Assembly: GCF_029958925.1 (NCBI RefSeq)
Contig: NZ_CP124616.1
Location: 2,232,001 to 2,296,000 of the forward strand
Source of the DNA: Tropicibacter oceani
GTDB lineage: Bacteria > Pseudomonadota > Alphaproteobacteria > Rhodobacterales > Rhodobacteraceae
Direction: 5' to 3'
Length of the DNA stretch: 64,000 nucleotides
In this document: piece after piece, positions 44,066 to 53,292 of the stretch
Layout: each line of letters starts with the position of its first letter
Numbering within the stretch: position 1 is the stretch's first letter
Made by a program: the position numbers and the translations under genes
The notes under the pieces: generated by a model
Seen by the model: the letters and a program-made list of their open reading frames with translations, nothing else
Told to the model about the DNA's origin: nothing
Databases searched by the model: none

Positions 44066-45297
44066 AACTGGGATGCATCGGCGACGATTTCACCGGCTCG
44101 TCCGATCTGGCCAATACGCTGGCCAAGGGCGGCATGACGGTGGTGCAATACACCGGCGTGCCGGAGGGGCCCGCGGATGCGGATGCGCAGGCCGGGGTCG
44201 TGGCGTTGAAATCGCGCTCGATCGACCCGGAAGAGGCCGTGCGCCAGTCTCTGGCGGCGCTGGACTGGCTGCGTGCCCAGGGCTGCGAGCAGATCTTTTT
44301 CAAGTATTGCTCGACCTTCGATTCCACGCCGCAGGGCAATATCGGCCCGGTGGCCGAGGCGCTGGCCAAGGCGCTGGACGCCTGGCAGGTGATCGTCTGC
44401 CCGGCCTTTCCGGGCACCGGGCGGTCGGTCTATCAGGGGCATCTGTTCGTGGCGGACAAGCTGTTGAACGAAAGCGGCATGCAGAACCATCCGCTGACCC
44501 CGATGACCGACGCCGACATCCGCCGCTGGCTGGCGCCGCAGACGTCCTTTGAGGTTGGCCATGTGTCGGCGCGGGTGGTCTTTGGCGGGGCCGAGGCGAT
44601 CAGCAAGGGGCTGTGGGACCAGCACGTTGCGGGCAAACGGCTGATCGTGGTCGATGCGATCCGCGACGAAGACCTGGTCGAGATCGGCCGCGCGGCCAAG
44701 GGGCTGCCGCTGATCACGGGGGGATCGGGCGTGGCGCTTGGGCTGCCCGGCAACTTTGGCTGCAAGGCCGCGCCGGTGCCCTGGACGGGGCAGGGCGGCA
44801 AGGCGATGGCGCTGTCGGGCTCCTGCTCGATCGCCACAAGGGCGCAGGTGGCGCGGCACAAGGCCCACAGCCCCGCGCGCGAGATCATCGCCGCCGAGGT
44901 GATCGAAGGGCGGGTATCGCCCATGGAAATCGCGGATTGGGCCATGGGGGCCAAGGGGCTGCCGCTGGTCTACAGCTCGGCCGATCCCGAGATCGTCAAG
45001 GCCGTGCAGGCCCGATTTGGTTCCGAGGCGGCCTCTGGGGCGCTTGAGGGGTTCTTTGCCGAAGTGGCGCGGCTGTGCGTGGCGGCGGGGGCAACGCGGG
45101 TGATCACCGCGGGCGGCGAAACCTCGGGCGCGATCGTCGAGGGGCTGGGGCTGGACCGGCTTGAGATCGGGCCGGAAATCGACCCGGGCGTGCCGGCCCT
45201 GCGGGCGCGGCCCGACCTGGTGGTGGCGCTCAAATCGGGCAATTTCGGCGCCGAGGATTTTTTTGAAAAGGCCGACAGGCTGCTGGCGGGGGCATGA
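44062..45297 (+). CDS. otnK: 3-oxo-tetronate kinase (DUF1537 family)
   Basis: A 411-residue four-carbon acid-sugar kinase. The N-terminus LGCIGDDFTGSSDLANTLAKGG is the DUF1537 N-domain signature, and GGETSGAIVEGLGLDRLEIGPEI belongs to the nucleotide-binding C-domain. It phosphorylates 3-oxo-tetronate at C4. Both gene ends overlap their neighbours by four bases, so translation is coupled. The correct start is the ATG at 44062; a longer frame extends upstream through ltnD. Confidence 0.95.
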   Translation: MKLGCIGDDFTGSSDLANTLAKGGMTVVQYTGVPEGPADADAQAGVVALKSRSIDPEEAVRQSLAALDWLRAQGCEQIFFKYCSTFDSTPQGNIGPVAEALAKALDAWQVIVCPAFPGTGRSVYQGHLFVADKLLNESGMQNHPLTPMTDADIRRWLAPQTSFEVGHVSARVVFGGAEAISKGLWDQHVAGKRLIVVDAIRDEDLVEIGRAAKGLPLITGGSGVALGLPGNFGCKAAPVPWTGQGGKAMALSGSCSIATRAQVARHKAHSPAREIIAAEVIEGRVSPMEIADWAMGAKGLPLVYSSADPEIVKAVQARFGSEAASGALEGFFAEVARLCVAAGATRVITAGGETSGAIVEGLGLDRLEIGPEIDPGVPALRARPDLVVALKSGNFGAEDFFEKADRLLAGA

Positions 45298-45944
45298 TGT
45301 CCGAAAACGCGCTGCGCGAGCAGATCTGCCTTTTGGCGCGCTCGCTGTTCGACCGGGGGCTGACCCATGGCAGCACGGGCAACATTTCGGCCCGCACGCC
45401 CGATGGCGGGCTGCTGGTGTCGCCCACGGGAACCAGTTTCGGGCGGCTGGATCCGGCGCGCCTGTCGCGGTTCGACGCGGCGGGGCAGTTGATCGACGGC
45501 GATCCGCCGACCAAGGAAATGCCGCTGCACAGCGCGTTCTACGACACGCGCAGCACGGCGGGCGCAGTGGTGCACCTGCATTCGTGCCACTCGGTCGCGC
45601 TGTCGATGCTGCCCGAGGTGGACGAGGACAATTTTCTGCCCGCGCTGACGCCCTACGGGATCATGAAGCTGGGAAGGGTCAAGCTGTTGCCGTTTTTCCT
45701 GCCCGGCGATCCGGCCATGGGCGCGGCGGTGCGCGGGCTGGCGGGCAAGCGGTCGGCGGTGATGCTGGCCAACCACGGCCCCGTCGTCGCGGGCAAGGAC
45801 GTGGAGGCCGCCTGCAATGCCATCGAAGAGCTGGAAGACGGCGCGCGCCTTGCCATGATGCTGCGCGGAACACAGGCGCGCGGGCTGAGCGACGACCAGG
45901 TCCGGCAGATCGTGACCAAATTCAACGTGGAGTGGGACGCATGA
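45294..45944 (+). CDS. otnC: 3-oxo-tetronate 4-phosphate decarboxylase (class II aldolase family)
   Basis: A 216-residue class II aldolase/adducin-fold enzyme. Zinc ligands are visible in VVHLHSCHS and ANHGPVVAG, with Glu in PTKEMPLHSAFY. It decarboxylates 3-oxo-tetronate 4-phosphate to dihydroxyacetone phosphate, feeding glycolysis. Starts at 45294 and 45297 (adjacent ATGs) are both possible; the first overlaps the otnK stop. The stop overlaps the next start. Confidence 0.93.
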   Translation: MMSENALREQICLLARSLFDRGLTHGSTGNISARTPDGGLLVSPTGTSFGRLDPARLSRFDAAGQLIDGDPPTKEMPLHSAFYDTRSTAGAVVHLHSCHSVALSMLPEVDEDNFLPALTPYGIMKLGRVKLLPFFLPGDPAMGAAVRGLAGKRSAVMLANHGPVVAGKDVEAACNAIEELEDGARLAMMLRGTQARGLSDDQVRQIVTKFNVEWDA

Positions 45945-46705
45945 CGCAGTTTTCCGCCAATCTCGGCTTTCTTTGGCAGGAGCTTTCCCTGCCCGATGCG
46001 ATCCGCGCCGCCAAGGCGGCGGGCTTTGACGCGGTGGAATGCCACTGGCCTTACGACACACCCGCCGAGGTGACCAAGGCCGCGCTGGCGGAAACCGGGC
46101 TGCGCATGTTGGGCATCAACACGGTGCGCGGGGCGGCTGGCGAAAACGGGCTGTCGGCGCTGCCGGGGCGCGCGGCGGATGCGCGGGCGGCGATTGATCA
46201 GGCGCTGGCGTATGCGGCACAGATCGGGGCCGGGGCGGTGCATGTCATGGCAGGCTTTTCCGCCGGCGAAGAGGCAAGGAAGATTTTCTGCGAAAACCTG
46301 GCCTATGCCGCCAGTGCCGCCGCGCCCCTTGGCATCACCATCCTGATCGAGCCGCTGAACCGGCACGACGCCCCGGGCTATTTCCTGCAGACCACCGATC
46401 AGGCCGCAGCCATCATCGCCGAGGTCGGCGCGCCCAACCTGAAACTGATGTTCGACTGCTATCACATCGGCCGCACCGAGGGCGACATCACCACCCGGTT
46501 CGCCGCCCTTCGCGGCATCGTCGGCCATGTCCAGTTCGCCGGGGTGCCGACCCGGGGCCGCCCTGATCAGGGCGAGCTGAACTATGCCATGATCTTTGCG
46601 CAAATCACCGGTTCGGGATGGTCCGCCCCGCTGGGCGCGGAATACAAACCCGATGGCCCGACGGGCGACAGCCTGGGCTGGATGCAGGCCCTGTCACAGG
46701 GCTGA
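45941..46705 (+). CDS. otnI: 2-oxo-tetronate isomerase (hydroxypyruvate isomerase family)
   Basis: A 254-residue TIM barrel of the xylose isomerase-like superfamily. Metal ligands are in ILIEPLN (Glu), FDCYH (Asp and His) and GAEYKP (Glu). It converts 2-oxo-tetronate from LtnD to the 3-oxo form used by OtnK. ATG 45941 overlaps the otnC stop. It closes the operon; no regulator or transporter for threonate is next to it. Confidence 0.93.
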   Translation: MTQFSANLGFLWQELSLPDAIRAAKAAGFDAVECHWPYDTPAEVTKAALAETGLRMLGINTVRGAAGENGLSALPGRAADARAAIDQALAYAAQIGAGAVHVMAGFSAGEEARKIFCENLAYAASAAAPLGITILIEPLNRHDAPGYFLQTTDQAAAIIAEVGAPNLKLMFDCYHIGRTEGDITTRFAALRGIVGHVQFAGVPTRGRPDQGELNYAMIFAQITGSGWSAPLGAEYKPDGPTGDSLGWMQALSQG

Positions 46706-46849
46706 ACCGGCAAAACCCGGTCATTGGTGCGAACATGGCGTCAGAGCCAACGATTCACCTTGCGCCACCGGCATCCCGTGCTTAGAAGAACCCAGATTTT
46801 GTACAGGGGCGACCGCAATTCCTGCGGGCCCGAGCCGAAGAGGAATACC

Positions 46850-48181
46850 ATGCAGGTCACCGAGACACTGAACGAAGGTCTGAAGCGCGCCTACGCGATC
46901 ACTGTCACGGCCGCCGAGCTTGACGCAAAGGTCAACGAGAAGCTGGTCGAAGCGCAGCCCGAAATCGAAATGAAGGGCTTTCGCAAGGGCAAGGTGCCGA
47001 TGCCGCTGCTGCGCAAGCAGTTCGGTCAGCGCCTGCTGGGCGAGTCGATGCAGGAAGTCATCGACGGCGCCATGAACAAGCATTTCGAGGACAGCGGCGA
47101 CCGCCCCGCGATGCAGCCCGCGGTCAAGATGGTCAACGAAGACTGGAAAGAGGGCGACGACGTCAACGTCGAGATGTCCTACGAAAAGCTGCCCGAGGTT
47201 CCCGAGGTCGATTTTTCCGGCATCAAGATCGAAAAGCTGGTGGCCAAGGCCGACGACGCATCGGTTGACGAAGCGCTGGCCAACCTGGCCGAGACCGCGC
47301 AGGACTTCAAGGACCGCAAGAAGGGCTCCAAGGCCAAGGACGGCGACCAGGTCGTGATCGATTTCCTGGGCAAGGTCGACGGCGTGGCCTTTGACGGCGG
47401 TGCCGCCGAGGATTACCCGCTGGTTCTGGGCTCCGGCTCCTTCATCCCCGGCTTCGAAGAGCAGCTGGTTGGCGTGAAAGCCGGCGAGGAAAAGGCCGTC
47501 GAGGTCAAGTTCCCCGAGGAATACGGCGCCGAGAACCTGGCCGGCAAGGACGCTGTCTTTGACGTGACCGTCAAGGCCGTCAAGGAGCCCGTCGCCGCCG
47601 AGATCAACGACGAGCTGGCGCAGAAATTCGGTGCCGAGGACCTGGAGGCGCTCAAGGGTCAGATCCGCGAACGTCTTGAGGCCGAGTATGTCGGCGCCGC
47701 CCGCGCCGTGATGAAGCGCGCCCTGCTGGACGAGCTGGACGGCCTGGTGTCCTTTGACCTGCCGCCGTCGCTGGTCGAGGCCGAGGCCAAACAGATCGCG
47801 CATCAGCTGTACCACGAAGAGCACCCGGACGATCACGGCCACGACCACGGCGAGATCGCGCCGACGGACGAGCACAACAAGCTGGCCGAACGCCGTGTGC
47901 GTCTGGGCCTGCTGCTGGCCGAACTGGGCCAGAAAGCCGAAGTCGAGGTCACCGATTCCGAGATGACCCAGGCGATCATGAACCAGGCCCGTCAGTACCC
48001 GGGTCAGGAACGCGCCTTCTTTGACTATGTCCGCCAGAACCCGCAGATGCAGCAGCAGCTGCGCGCGCCGATCTTCGAGGACAAGGTCATCGACCACATC
48101 GCCGCTGGCGCCCAGGTGACCGAGAAAGAGGTCTCCAAGGACGATCTGCAAAAGGCCGTCGAGGCACTGGACGACGAGTGA
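46850..48181 (+). CDS. tig: Trigger factor
   Basis: A 443-residue ribosome-associated chaperone. The ribosome-binding domain contains the signature [17 protein letters not shown] (about residues 43-59), the FKBP-type prolyl isomerase domain runs about 155-245, and the helical C-domain follows. A His/Asp-rich loop ([11 protein letters not shown], about residue 325) lies in the C-domain and could bind metal; I recall similar loops in related bacteria. The ATG at 46850 has AGAGGA upstream. A terminator follows. Its own promoter lies in the 144-base gap after the threonate operon. Confidence 0.97.
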   Translation: MQVTETLNEGLKRAYAITVTAAELDAKVNEKLVEAQPEIEMKGFRKGKVPMPLLRKQFGQRLLGESMQEVIDGAMNKHFEDSGDRPAMQPAVKMVNEDWKEGDDVNVEMSYEKLPEVPEVDFSGIKIEKLVAKADDASVDEALANLAETAQDFKDRKKGSKAKDGDQVVIDFLGKVDGVAFDGGAAEDYPLVLGSGSFIPGFEEQLVGVKAGEEKAVEVKFPEEYGAENLAGKDAVFDVTVKAVKEPVAAEINDELAQKFGAEDLEALKGQIRERLEAEYVGAARAVMKRALLDELDGLVSFDLPPSLVEAEAKQIAHQLYHEEHPDDHGHDHGEIAPTDEHNKLAERRVRLGLLLAELGQKAEVEVTDSEMTQAIMNQARQYPGQERAFFDYVRQNPQMQQQLRAPIFEDKVIDHIAAGAQVTEKEVSKDDLQKAVEALDDE

Positions 48182-48206
48182 TCCGCCTTACACGGCGAAA
48201 GGCGAG

Positions 48207-48231
48207 GGCCGCTCCGATGGGGCGGCCTTTT
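48207..48231 (+). terminator. Terminator after tig
   Basis: GGCCGCTCC (48207-48215), loop GAT, GGGGCGGCC (48219-48227, one G-T pair), then TTTT. Confidence 0.88.
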
Positions 48232-48325
48232 GCTTTGCCGGTGGCAGGGTTGCGCGGGGTACAGATTTTGCGGGACGTGTCCTGTTCCATCGCCTAGCCA
48301 GTCGCAAGGACATGCGGAGGGCATC

Positions 48326-48625
48326 GTGTATTCGTGGGCAGTCGAGGTCTTTTTCTTCGCCGGGTTTCTGTTGTTCTGGCTGGGGGGCGTGCTTCTGATG
48401 GTTCCGTTCGTCTGGCGGATCGTATTCGGTCCGGGCTGGACAAGGCGGATGTCGGGGTCTGCAGGCGCGCGCATGGACGCGCTGTCCCCCGTGGTGCATG
48501 CCGAGATGCAACGCGCCGGCAGGGATCGCCGGGGGCGGCTTGCGCAGGCTCTGATTGCCCTTGGAACCGTGCTGTTGATGCTGTCAGGGCTGGCCTGGCT
48601 GGTATCCGCGATCGCCGCACAATGA
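48326..48625 (+). CDS. Small membrane protein of unknown function
   Basis: A 99-residue protein with two membrane helices (about 5-30 and 75-96) separated by a basic cytoplasmic loop (GPGWTRRM to RDRRGRLAQ). The GTG at 48326 is chosen because GGAGG lies five bases upstream; a longer frame from 48230 has a Cys-rich, unlikely N-terminus. It is not recognised as a family member. It is located between tig and the convergent ribosomal operon. Confidence 0.65.
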   Translation: MYSWAVEVFFFAGFLLFWLGGVLLMVPFVWRIVFGPGWTRRMSGSAGARMDALSPVVHAEMQRAGRDRRGRLAQALIALGTVLLMLSGLAWLVSAIAAQ

Positions 48626-48658
48626 AAAAGGCCGCGCCCGGGGCGCGGCCTTTCTTTA
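48625..48658. terminator. Bidirectional terminator between small membrane protein and rplI
   Basis: AAAGGCCGCGCC (48627-48638), loop CGG, GGCGCGGCCTTT (48642-48653). There is a run of A on the left and T on the right, so it works for the plus-strand gene and for the rpsF-rpsR-rplI operon. Confidence 0.92.
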
Positions 48659-48679
48659 TTTGATGCGGGGACCGAGTGG

Positions 48680-49285
48680 TTACTCGTCTTTGCCTTCGGG
48701 GGTCTCGACCAGGTCGGAATCCTCGTCAGCGGCCGAGCCGATGTCGTCGAACAGTTCGGAAATCTCGAATTCCGCCTGTGCTTCTTCTTCGGCGGCCAGT
48801 TCCTGGATGGACTTGCCGGAGGCCTGCAGTTCGGCCTCTTCGGGCGAACGGGCGACGTTCAGGGCGATGGTCACCATGACTTCGGGGTGCAGGTGCACCT
48901 CGACTTCGTGCAGACCCAGAACCTTGATGGGCGTGCGGATGATGACCTGCTTGCGGTCGATCGAGAAGCCTTCTTCGGTTGCCACGTCCGCGGCGTCACG
49001 GGTGGTGACCGAACCGTAAAGGTTGCCGCCGTCCGATGCCTGACGAATCACGACGAACTGCTGGCCGCCAAGACGATCGGCCAGTGCTTCGGCCTCTTTC
49101 TTGGTTTCCAGGTTCCGCGCTTCCAGCTGGGCTTTCTGCGTTTCGAAGTTGGCGATGTTCTCTTTCGAGGCGGTCAGCGCCTTGCCCTGCAGCAGCAGGT
49201 AGTTGCGTGCGAAGCCGGGCTTGACGTCGACGACGTCGCCCATCTGGCCAAGCTTGGCCACACGTTCCAGAAGGATAACTTGCAT
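48680..49285 (-). CDS. rplI: 50S ribosomal protein L9
   Basis: A 201-residue L9. The N-domain [31 protein letters not shown] and the long connecting helix are as in other bacteria. The C-terminus has an acidic extension of about 45 residues beyond the usual 150, ending [15 protein letters not shown], which is common among alphaproteobacteria. It is the last gene of rpsF-rpsR-rplI, 13 bases after rpsR. Confidence 0.98.
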   Translation of the reverse strand: MQVILLERVAKLGQMGDVVDVKPGFARNYLLLQGKALTASKENIANFETQKAQLEARNLETKKEAEALADRLGGQQFVVIRQASDGGNLYGSVTTRDAADVATEEGFSIDRKQVIIRTPIKVLGLHEVEVHLHPEVMVTIALNVARSPEEAELQASGKSIQELAAEEEAQAEFEISELFDDIGSAADEDSDLVETPEGKDE

Positions 49286-49297
49286 GTCAGTCTCTCC

Positions 49298-49525
49298 TTA
49301 CTTCACGGCATAGGGCAGAAGGGCGAGGAAGCGGGCGCGCTTGATCGCGCGGGCCAGCTCACGCTGCTTCTTGGCCGATACGGCGGTGATACGGCTGGGG
49401 ACGATCTTGCCACGCTCAGAGATGTAACGCTGAAGCAGCTTGGTGTCCTTGTAGTCGATCTTGGGTGCATTGTCGCCCGAGAAGGGGCAGACCTTGCGGC
49501 GGCGGAAAAACGGTTTTGCAGCCAT
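49298..49525 (-). CDS. rpsR: 30S ribosomal protein S18
   Basis: A 75-residue S18 with the core signature [20 protein letters not shown] and the basic end [19 protein letters not shown]. Length is normal. It lies 25 bases after rpsF and 12 before rplI. In the ribosome S18 pairs with S6, the product of the first gene. Confidence 0.98.
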
Positions 49526-49549
49526 GGTTTAACTCCTATTCCTCGGGGA

Positions 49550-49933
49550 TCAGCTACGGCGTTCGCGGCGGTCGCCACGATCACCACGGTCGCCGCGATC
49601 GCCACGTTCGTCACGCTTTTGCATCTGGACGGACGGGCCTTCGGCGTGTTCGTCGACCTTGATGGTCAGAACGCGCATGACGTCGTCGTGCAGACCCATC
49701 AGGCGCTCCATTTCCTGAACCGCGGCACTGGGTGCGTCGGTCTTCAGGAAGGCATAGTGGCCCTTGCGGTTCTTGTTGATCTTGTAGGCCATGGTCTTCA
49801 CGCCCCAGTACTCGGACTCGACGACCTTGCCGCCGTTGTCGGTGAGAACCGTGCTGAAGTGTTCGACAAGGCCTTCGGCCTGCGCGTTGGACAGATCCTG
49901 ACGCGCGATCATGACATGCTCATACAGCGGCAT
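49550..49933 (-). CDS. rpsF: 30S ribosomal protein S6
   Basis: A 127-residue S6: MPLYEHVMIARQDLSN, the YWGVKTMAYKINKNRKGHY signature, then an Arg/Gly/Asp tail made of four RGD triplets before RRERRS. The tail is encoded by a short tandem nucleotide repeat at 49556-49610. ATG 49933 is preferred to a longer frame because it gives the standard N-terminus. First gene of its operon. Confidence 0.97.
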   Translation of the reverse strand: MPLYEHVMIARQDLSNAQAEGLVEHFSTVLTDNGGKVVESEYWGVKTMAYKINKNRKGHYAFLKTDAPSAAVQEMERLMGLHDDVMRVLTIKVDEHAEGPSVQMQKRDERGDRGDRGDRGDRRERRS

Positions 49934-50177
49934 GTTGTCTCCGTTTCTTGTATCAAGGCGCATTTCAAAGGACCGGCTTTCCCTTTCGCCCCGGCCCACG
50001 AGAGACTGCGCGGTTCAAACGTCTTTGCGAAAGGTCCGGCCCTTTTACACGCTTTGCCCTGCGGCGCAAGGGGCGGCGGCCGGGGTGCGGCGAACAAGGC
50101 ATTTCCCATTTGCCGCCGCATTGCGGGCACATTCCGGGGCAATCCTGACCTTAGGGAAATTTTTCAGGAGATTTGTA

Positions 50178-50414
50178 ATGAGTAGCTTCAGCACCAACAT
50201 TGACCATCAGGCCCCCGGCGAAATTTCCGTCGCCACGATCTTTCGATCGCTTGTCCTTGGGTTTCTGGGCATTTCCCTATGCATTTCCGCCTTTGGGCTT
50301 TGGCTGGTGCCGGGCGGTCAGGGCCTGCCCGAGGTGTCGCTGATCAAGATGGGCCTGTCGGCGGCGCTGTTGATTGCCGGGCTGTGCTGCATGGTGATGA
50401 TCCGCCGTAGATGA
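50178..50414 (+). CDS. Small membrane protein of unknown function
   Basis: A 78-residue protein with two membrane helices (about 24-45 and 58-74) and a short soluble N-terminus MSSFSTNIDHQAPGE. The ATG at 50178 has CAGGAG seven bases upstream. It ends in three Arg residues, which would hold the C-terminus in the cytoplasm. No family is recognised. It is divergent from rpsF across 244 bases in which I see no other gene. Confidence 0.68.
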   Translation: MSSFSTNIDHQAPGEISVATIFRSLVLGFLGISLCISAFGLWLVPGGQGLPEVSLIKMGLSAALLIAGLCCMVMIRRR

Positions 50415-50559
50415 CGGCACGGCGCACCTGCGCGGGGGCGCACCGATCAAAGGTCAAGCGTTCGGCAGCACACAGACCCTGTTGAAGCCTGCGGAATTGA
50501 GGCAGGGCGCGTTCTGGCCCAGATGTTCAGCATCACTGACCCCAACCCATGGTGCTGAC

Positions 50560-51135
50560 ATGAAATCGATCTACTTTGCCGCCGCTCTGGCCGCCACGAC
50601 CCCGATGGCCGCCTTTGCCGAAGCCACCCCTTATGTGCTGGACGCCAGCCACAGCCAGGTGGTGTTCACCTACAACCACCTTGGCTATTCCACGACCTAT
50701 GGCATGTTCTCGGGCTTTGACGGCCAGATTTCCTGGGACAAGGAAGATCCGGCCGCCTCTAGCGTCACCGTGTCCTTTCCCGTGCGGTCCATGCTGACCG
50801 GTTGGGAAGAACGCTTTGCCCACTTCATGTCTGCCGATTTCTTTGACGCGGCCGACGACGAGATGGTGACTTTCACCTCGACCGCGATCGAAGTCACCGG
50901 CGAGACCACCGCCAACATCACCGGCGATCTGACCCTGAACGGCGTGACCAAGCCGGTCGTTCTGGCCGCCACGCTGAACCAGCAGGGCGATCACCCGATG
51001 GCGGGCAAGCCCTGGGCCGGCTTTGATGCCTCGGCCACGCTGGTCCGGTCGGAATTTGGCCTGGGCATGTTCGCCCCCTACGTCAGCGACGAAGTGCAGG
51101 TGATGATTTCCATCGAGGCAATGCAGGCCGAATAA
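50560..51135 (+). CDS. YceI family periplasmic protein
   Basis: A 191-residue exported lipocalin-like protein with a signal peptide (cleavage near AFA-E, residue 20). YceI features are VLDASHSQVVFTYNHLG near the start and DLTLNGVTKPVVLAATL in the second half. Members bind long isoprenoid or amide-type lipids and are induced by high pH or osmotic stress in some bacteria. The ligand here is unknown. A terminator follows at 51162. A related YceI domain is fused to cytochrome b561 at 51942-53141. Confidence 0.92.
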   Translation: MKSIYFAAALAATTPMAAFAEATPYVLDASHSQVVFTYNHLGYSTTYGMFSGFDGQISWDKEDPAASSVTVSFPVRSMLTGWEERFAHFMSADFFDAADDEMVTFTSTAIEVTGETTANITGDLTLNGVTKPVVLAATLNQQGDHPMAGKPWAGFDASATLVRSEFGLGMFAPYVSDEVQVMISIEAMQAE

Positions 51136-51161
51136 GTATCCCAATCGGCTTTGCCTTGTTG

Positions 51162-51190
51162 CGCCCTCGGAGCGATCCGGGGGCGTTTTT
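51162..51190 (+). terminator. Terminator after YceI gene
   Basis: CGCCCTCGGA pairs with TCCGGGGGCG (one G-T pair, loop GCGA), followed by TTTTT at 51186-51190. Confidence 0.9.
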
Positions 51191-51306
51191 GCATGTCGGC
51201 GCCGTTTCCCCAGAATTACCCCGGACCTGCCGCAATTGCGCCAACAACCCTAGGCAGATTGGTGGGCGATCCAGGTGATTCATGATTGCAAAAGGGGCGC
51301 AGCGAC

Positions 51307-51945
51307 ATGTTCGATGACAAAAGGGATGGGCAGGACAATCGGCAGGGCTGGCGGCTGGTGGACCCAAGGCCTATTCACGAGGCCTGCCCCTACACGTTCT
51401 TCCTGCCTGCGCAGCACGAACTGGCGGCGCTGCAACAGGGCGACCTGGTCAAGCTGATGTTCGAGGAATGCACGCCGGATGACGACGGCGGTGTGGAACG
51501 CATGTGGGTGCGCTATGAGCGCCGCGATGACCACGGTCTGTGCCATGGGGTCCTGGACAACCAGCCCTTTGGCTTCGAAGGGCTGTCGGTAGGCGCGCCC
51601 GTCACCTTTCGCGATTTTCACGTGATCGCCCTGATGCAGCCGCGCCACCCCGATCCGCACGGAGACGCGCAAGAGGATGCCATGTTCGCCCGTTGCCACG
51701 TGGCGCGCAGCATCCTGTCCGGTCAGGCCCGGATTGCCCGGATCGAACGCCATGCCCCCGGCGAGGGCGGCGATCATGTCGAAACCGGTTGGCGGCTGCA
51801 GGCCGAGGGCGACGCGCCGCTTGATACGCTGCAGCACGTCGCCATCGGCGCCGTGCTGAACCTGGATGACAGTATTCTGCCCTATCTCGATGCCCCCGTC
51901 GGCGCCCGGTTCGAGCGCGACGGGGACAGGTTTCGCCCGGTCTAG
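51307..51945 (+). CDS. Uncharacterised protein with DUF2185/DUF2314-like domain
   Basis: A 212-residue cytoplasmic protein. The first 90 residues contain ACPYTFFLPAQHELAALQQGDLVKLMFE and VERMWVRYERRD, a pattern seen in the small DUF2314/DUF2185 group often linked to immunity or metabolism of unknown kind. The second half repeats the strand pattern with a different sequence and includes LDTLQHVAIGAVLNLDDSIL. Function is unknown. Its stop codon overlaps that of the convergent b561-YceI gene: the four bases CTAG (51942-51945) provide TAG on both strands. Confidence 0.65.
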   Translation: MFDDKRDGQDNRQGWRLVDPRPIHEACPYTFFLPAQHELAALQQGDLVKLMFEECTPDDDGGVERMWVRYERRDDHGLCHGVLDNQPFGFEGLSVGAPVTFRDFHVIALMQPRHPDPHGDAQEDAMFARCHVARSILSGQARIARIERHAPGEGGDHVETGWRLQAEGDAPLDTLQHVAIGAVLNLDDSILPYLDAPVGARFERDGDRFRPV

Positions 51946-53141
51946 GGCGCGCCGCGCAGGGCGGTCAGGGCAAAGTCGATCCGCACGTCAAAGCCCAGTT
52001 GGCCTGCGTCGCTCATGGCTGCGCCGATGCCAAAGGCGCGGCGATCCAATGTGCCAAAGCCCGTGGCCTGCGCCGTGTCACCGTCGATATCCAACTGGAA
52101 ACTCAGGGTCAGGGGCACTTCGGTCCCGCGCAGGGTCAGGGTGCCCTGGGCTTCGTACTGCTCGGACAGTGCGTGGATGTCGCCGGTGAACCGGGCGGTC
52201 GGATGGGCCTTTGCGTCAAAGAAATCCGGCCCCATGGCCTGATCGGTAACCGAGCCCAGCGTCAAAGAGCCAATCGCCACATCGACGGTGACGGTGCCTT
52301 GGGGCGCCGGGGCGTCCGGACCGTCAAAGCGGATCGCGGCCTGCCAGTCGGCGAACTGGCCTGTGACCTGTTTGCCGAACTGCTGGATCGTGATGCTCAG
52401 CGTGCCGTCCTGCACGACCCAGTCGCTGTCGACCTGCGCCAGGGCGGGGGTGGCGGGCGCTTCGGGATGGGAAAACGCGCCTTGCGCCGCGCCGATCCCA
52501 AGGGCGGCGGCCCAGATCAGCACCGCGCCCCCAAGGCTGGCCATGGCCGAGCCGTGACGGCCCTTGCTGCCTGCCTCGGTCCGGCCGGGCAGCATCCGCC
52601 GCAGGGTGGCGTCGCGGTCGATGACATGGTGCTTGATTGCGCCGGCCACGTGCAGCAGGACCGAGACAACCAGCACCTTTTCAAAGATCCGGTGCAGCGC
52701 GCCAAACAACTCTGCCAGCGCCGGGTCACTGGGCACAAACGGCAACCCCTGCCCAAAGGGCCAGAGGATCGGCGCAAAGCCGGTGGTCGCGGCATGGTGC
52801 AGCCAGCCCGACAGCGGCACGATCACCAGCGATCCGTACAGCAGCCAGTGCACGGTTTCGGCGGTCCATGTCTCCAGCTTGCGGTCGGGGTGCAGGGGGG
52901 CGGGGCGGGGTTGCGACAGCGCCCAGGCGATGCGCACCAGCGCAAGAAAGAACAGCCCCACGCCCACGGTCTTGTGCACCGAGAAAAGCTGCGCTTTCCA
53001 GGCCAGCTGGTCGGCGGTGTCATAGGGGGCGTCGCTGGCAATGATCCCCAGCGGAATCATCGAAAGGATGCCAAGCGCGGTGGCCCAGTGCAGGGCCTTT
53101 GCGGCGCTGCCAAAGCGGGTGGCGGTGTTGGTCAGGGGCAT
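51942..53141 (-). CDS. Cytochrome b561-YceI fusion protein
   Basis: A 399-residue fusion. Residues 1-185 are a four-helix cytochrome b561 with heme-ligand His in KALHWATALG, FSVHKTVGVGLF, GWLHHAATTG and LLHVAGAIKHHV. A further helix near 205-225 leads to a periplasmic YceI-like domain (about 235-399) with FADWQAAIRFDGPDAP and LTLRGTEVPLTLSFQLDI. This pairing would link quinol electrons to a lipid-binding domain. Similar fusions occur in other proteobacteria. ATG 53141 gives the b561 N-terminus. Confidence 0.9.
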   Translation of the reverse strand: MPLTNTATRFGSAAKALHWATALGILSMIPLGIIASDAPYDTADQLAWKAQLFSVHKTVGVGLFFLALVRIAWALSQPRPAPLHPDRKLETWTAETVHWLLYGSLVIVPLSGWLHHAATTGFAPILWPFGQGLPFVPSDPALAELFGALHRIFEKVLVVSVLLHVAGAIKHHVIDRDATLRRMLPGRTEAGSKGRHGSAMASLGGAVLIWAAALGIGAAQGAFSHPEAPATPALAQVDSDWVVQDGTLSITIQQFGKQVTGQFADWQAAIRFDGPDAPAPQGTVTVDVAIGSLTLGSVTDQAMGPDFFDAKAHPTARFTGDIHALSEQYEAQGTLTLRGTEVPLTLSFQLDIDGDTAQATGFGTLDRRAFGIGAAMSDAGQLGFDVRIDFALTALRGAP

Positions 53142-53292
53142 GTGGGTATCCTTGCTGTGCCCGATTGCAGATAACAGCCGCACACCGCGCCGCAATCTTC
53201 ATCCGCGCACATTCCCCGTGCGGGCGCATTGCACGCGGGCCTTCGGGCCTGTAATGCCTTGGGGGAAGAAAGAGTTGCAAAGGACGGGCGCC

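Noticed and set aside
49911-50177. Longer version of the small membrane protein at 50178
   Set aside because: The extension is antisense to rpsF and its leader; the ATG at 50178 has its own good ribosome-binding site.
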